Below are positions 62,032 through 64,000 of a stretch of 64,000 nt of DNA, piece after piece. The position numbers were made by a program, and so were the translations under genes. The notes below the pieces were generated by a model. It searched no databases and was not told the DNA's origin. It saw nothing but the letters and a program-made list of their open reading frames with translations. Numbering within the stretch: position 1 is the first letter of the stretch; each line of letters starts with the position of its first letter. The DNA is from Pararhodobacter sp. CCB-MM2 (GTDB lineage: Bacteria > Pseudomonadota > Alphaproteobacteria > Rhodobacterales > Rhodobacteraceae), in NCBI RefSeq assembly GCF_001691415.1, contig NZ_LRRR01000012.1:1-64000 (forward strand). Reading direction: 5' to 3'.

Positions 62032-63021
62032 TCAGGCGTTTTGCGCGAAACGGGTGCGCAGGATGAGCAGCAGGAAGAAGGGCGCGCCGAGGATCGCGAG
62101 CAGCACCCCCAGCTTCAGATCGCGGCCGGGAAGGATCAGCCGCACGGCGATATCGGCGGCAAGCAGCAGCGCCGCGCCGCCAAGGGCCGAGACCGGCAGC
62201 AATCGCGCGGGATCGCCGCGCGTGGCCCGGCGCAGGATATGCGGCACCATCAGGCCGATGAAGCCGATGGAGCCGGCGACAGCGGTGGCGGCCCCGACAA
62301 TGGCGGCGGTGCCCAGAAGGACGGTCGCGCGCAACCGGCCGAGGCTCACGCCCATCGAGGCCGCGGCATCCTCGCCCAGCGTCAGCGCCGACAGCGCGCG
62401 GGCCTGGGTCAGCAGCAAGGTCGCGCCACCGAGGATTAAGGGCAGGGCCAGCGCGACATGGCTCCATGAGCGATCGGCGAGCGAGCCCATCAGCCAGAAG
62501 ACGATCTCCTGCGCGGCGAAGGGATCGGGCGAGAGGTTCAGCACCAGGGCCAGCCCGGCGCCCGACAGGGCCGAGACGCCGATCCCGGCAAGGATCAGGG
62601 TCAGCGCCCCGCCCGCGGGTCCGGCGAGCAGCGCCAGCAAAAGCACGGCGATGAAGGCGCCCACAAGGCCCGCGAGCGGCAGCGCCAAGGCCAACGCCGC
62701 GGCGAGGCCCGTCTGCAGGGCCAGCACCGCCCCCAGTGCCGCCGCGCCCGAGACGCCCAGAAGGCCCGGCTCGGCCAGCGGGTTGCGCAGATAGCCCTGC
62801 ATCACCGCGCCCGAGAGGCCAAGCCCCGCGCCGATCACTGCGGCCAGGACTGCGCGCGGCAGGCGCAATTCGCGCATCACCAGCGTCATCGGCCCGCCAT
62901 CGGCGAGGATCAGCGCCGAGAGGCTGTCCGTGAGCGGCACCGAGGCCGGGCCGATCAGGATCGAGGCAAGGAACAGCAGCGCCACCAAGGCGGCAAGGGC
63001 GGGGACAAGCAGGCGGGTCAT
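62032..63021 (-). CDS. ABC transporter permease (FecCD/BtuC type)
   Basis: A 329 aa permease with about ten membrane segments. The FecCD family blocks include LPRAVLAAVIGAGLGLSGAV, RNPLAEPGLLGVSGAAALG and GSIGFIGLMVPHILRRATRG. It imports cobalamin or an iron chelate. Overlaps the binding-protein gene by ATGA. Confidence 0.94.
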   Translation of the reverse strand: MTRLLVPALAALVALLFLASILIGPASVPLTDSLSALILADGGPMTLVMRELRLPRAVLAAVIGAGLGLSGAVMQGYLRNPLAEPGLLGVSGAAALGAVLALQTGLAAALALALPLAGLVGAFIAVLLLALLAGPAGGALTLILAGIGVSALSGAGLALVLNLSPDPFAAQEIVFWLMGSLADRSWSHVALALPLILGGATLLLTQARALSALTLGEDAAASMGVSLGRLRATVLLGTAAIVGAATAVAGSIGFIGLMVPHILRRATRGDPARLLPVSALGGAALLLAADIAVRLILPGRDLKLGVLLAILGAPFFLLLILRTRFAQNA

Positions 63022-63884
63022 GGCGTAGTCTCATCGATCAGCCGGGCGATGGCCTGCAGCACGAAGGGCGTGCCGCAGACCCAGTCGCGGTCATTCGCGG
63101 CGACCCCGGCACGGTAGGCGCGGCTATGGCGCAGGGCCGGGTGATGCAGCAGGGCGCGGGCCTCGGACCAGCCTTCGGGGTTGCGGGCGGGTTGGCCGAG
63201 GATCAGCCGGTCGGGATCGGCCAGGAGCAGCGACTCAAGCGCGACCATGCCGCCCCAACTGAGGCCCAGGTCGTCGGCGAGGTTGCGCAGGCCGGCTTCG
63301 CGCAGGATGTCGCCTGACAGGGTCTCGGACCCGCCGGTCCAGCCGCGCGAGGAATAAAGGACGGCGCGCGGCCCCTCGCTGCCGTGGCGGCGCTCTGCCA
63401 GATGCGCGGCAAGCCGGGCGCGGTCGGCGCGGAAGTCCTCGATCAGTGCTTCGGCCTGGGCCGTGCGCCCCAAGGCCGCGCCCATCTGCCGGAGAGCGGC
63501 CTCGATGTCGTCGAGGCTGTTCTCGGGCTCGAAGCGGATCACGGGCACGCCAAGGCGCTGCAGCATGGCGACAGTGGCCACGGTCGAGAAACGGCCGGCC
63601 AGCACCAGGTCCGGTTGCAGAAGATAGACCTCCTCGGCCAGCCCGTGATTGGCCGGCAGCGCGCGCGCGGCCGCCTGCAGGGGGGCGACAGCGCCGTCAT
63701 GAGCGAGGTAGCTGACCGAGATAAGCTGCCCAGGTGCTGCCAGCATCAGCGCCAGCTGGTCGGTGCAGAGATTCATCGACACCACCCGCGTGGGTGGTGC
63801 CGTCTGTGCCGCGCCGGGGAGGGCCGCAAGGCCCAGCCCCAGCGCGAGGATCAGCGCGTCAGAAACGCGCGCGAAGACCGACAT
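63018..63884 (-). CDS. ABC transporter substrate-binding protein (BtuF/FepB type)
   Basis: A 288 aa periplasmic binding protein with a signal peptide (residues 1-29). It begins RVVSMNLCTDQLALML and has the class III binding-protein pattern (EEVYLLQPDLVLAGRFS, GGMVALESLLLADPD). This set is seen in cobalamin- and iron-chelate binders. Start at 63884 overlaps the 3' end of the receptor gene by 26 bases; a longer frame from 63920 lacks a signal peptide at its start. Confidence 0.88.
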   Translation of the reverse strand: MSVFARVSDALILALGLGLAALPGAAQTAPPTRVVSMNLCTDQLALMLAAPGQLISVSYLAHDGAVAPLQAAARALPANHGLAEEVYLLQPDLVLAGRFSTVATVAMLQRLGVPVIRFEPENSLDDIEAALRQMGAALGRTAQAEALIEDFRADRARLAAHLAERRHGSEGPRAVLYSSRGWTGGSETLSGDILREAGLRNLADDLGLSWGGMVALESLLLADPDRLILGQPARNPEGWSEARALLHHPALRHSRAYRAGVAANDRDWVCGTPFVLQAIARLIDETTP

Positions 63885-64000
63885 AGGCCGACCGCCCCCG
63901 TCCTGCGTAACCCCAGACATCCATCACCTCGACATCGAAGAGGTTCGACACCCGACCCACCAGCGTGACGCGATCCGTCAGATCGTATTGCGCGGCCAAA
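63859..64000 (-). CDS. TonB-dependent receptor, C-terminal end (partial)
   Basis: The last 47 residues of an outer-membrane beta-barrel: LTDRVTLVGRVSNLFDVE, then VWGYAGRGRSAYVGLRARF ending in Phe, the C-terminal signature of outer-membrane proteins and of TonB receptors such as BtuB. The rest lies outside the window. Together with the ABC genes and the nearby tonB/exb genes it forms one uptake system. A cobalamin riboswitch, if present, would lie upstream and out of view. Confidence 0.88.
   Translation of the reverse strand, partial: LAAQYDLTDRVTLVGRVSNLFDVEVMDVWGYAGRGRSAYVGLRARF

Overview
The window is a high-GC chromosomal segment from an alphaproteobacterium, most likely a member of the Rhodobacterales (Roseobacter/Paracoccus side). 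The evidence is the 5S rRNA type, the MotE/FliL/DUF-type flagellar gene order with a CtrA-like site, the che operon layout, a SelD fused to a flavin oxidoreductase, Hint-domain and short Rhodobacterales-type hypothetical proteins, and an elongator tRNA-Met of alphaproteobacterial type. The genus cannot be fixed from the sequence alone.

Layout. 1-1000: 3' end of an rRNA operon (5S plus a strong terminator) and a MarR regulator. 1170-5610: EttA translation factor, an SPFH/NfeD membrane pair, and an epimerase plus sugar transferase pair. 5660-8870: a short phenylacetate block (paaG, paaI, paaK and a TetR regulator). 8870-10424: a gene-poor stretch that carries a decayed IS3-family transposase. 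10425-19291: two divergent flagellar operons, fliL-membrane protein-motE-motA-912 aa protein to the left and fliF-fliH-fliN-fliP to the right, with a CtrA-like site between them. 19298-22619: a response regulator, a hybrid histidine kinase and an SH3 protein. 22789-26232: a 2-hydroxyacid dehydrogenase, a SelD fusion and tRNA-Met. 26479-32286: housekeeping and hypothetical genes (universal stress protein, Hint protein, atypical SDR, hydrolase, threonine dehydratase, DUF167). 32400-38643: secreted proteins around metG, including a Cys-rich trypsin-like protease. 38880-47469: a MATE pump, a LysR regulator and a catabolic block (FAD oxidase, uronate-dehydrogenase-like enzyme, hydantoinase A/B). 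47676-56629: a complete chemotaxis operon (STAS protein, cheY, cheA, cheW, cheR, cheY, unknown, mcp, cheB, cheD). 57096-64000: TonB energising genes (exbB, two exbD, tonB) next to a TonB-dependent receptor and ABC uptake system, probably for cobalamin or an iron chelate.

Working together: the flagellar and chemotaxis operons supply much of one motility system, although fliG, fliM, fliI, motB and the filament genes are not in the window. The tonB/exb genes would energise the receptor whose 3' end lies at the right edge.

No clearly new multi-gene system such as a defence island was found. The points most worth following are local: a CheB whose receiver lacks the phospho-acceptor aspartate, an unrecognised protein inside the che operon, an unrecognised 336 aa protein inside the ABC uptake operon, His-rich linkers in two flagellar proteins, a secreted protein pair with repeated domains, and several enzyme-family proteins that lack their expected catalytic residue.
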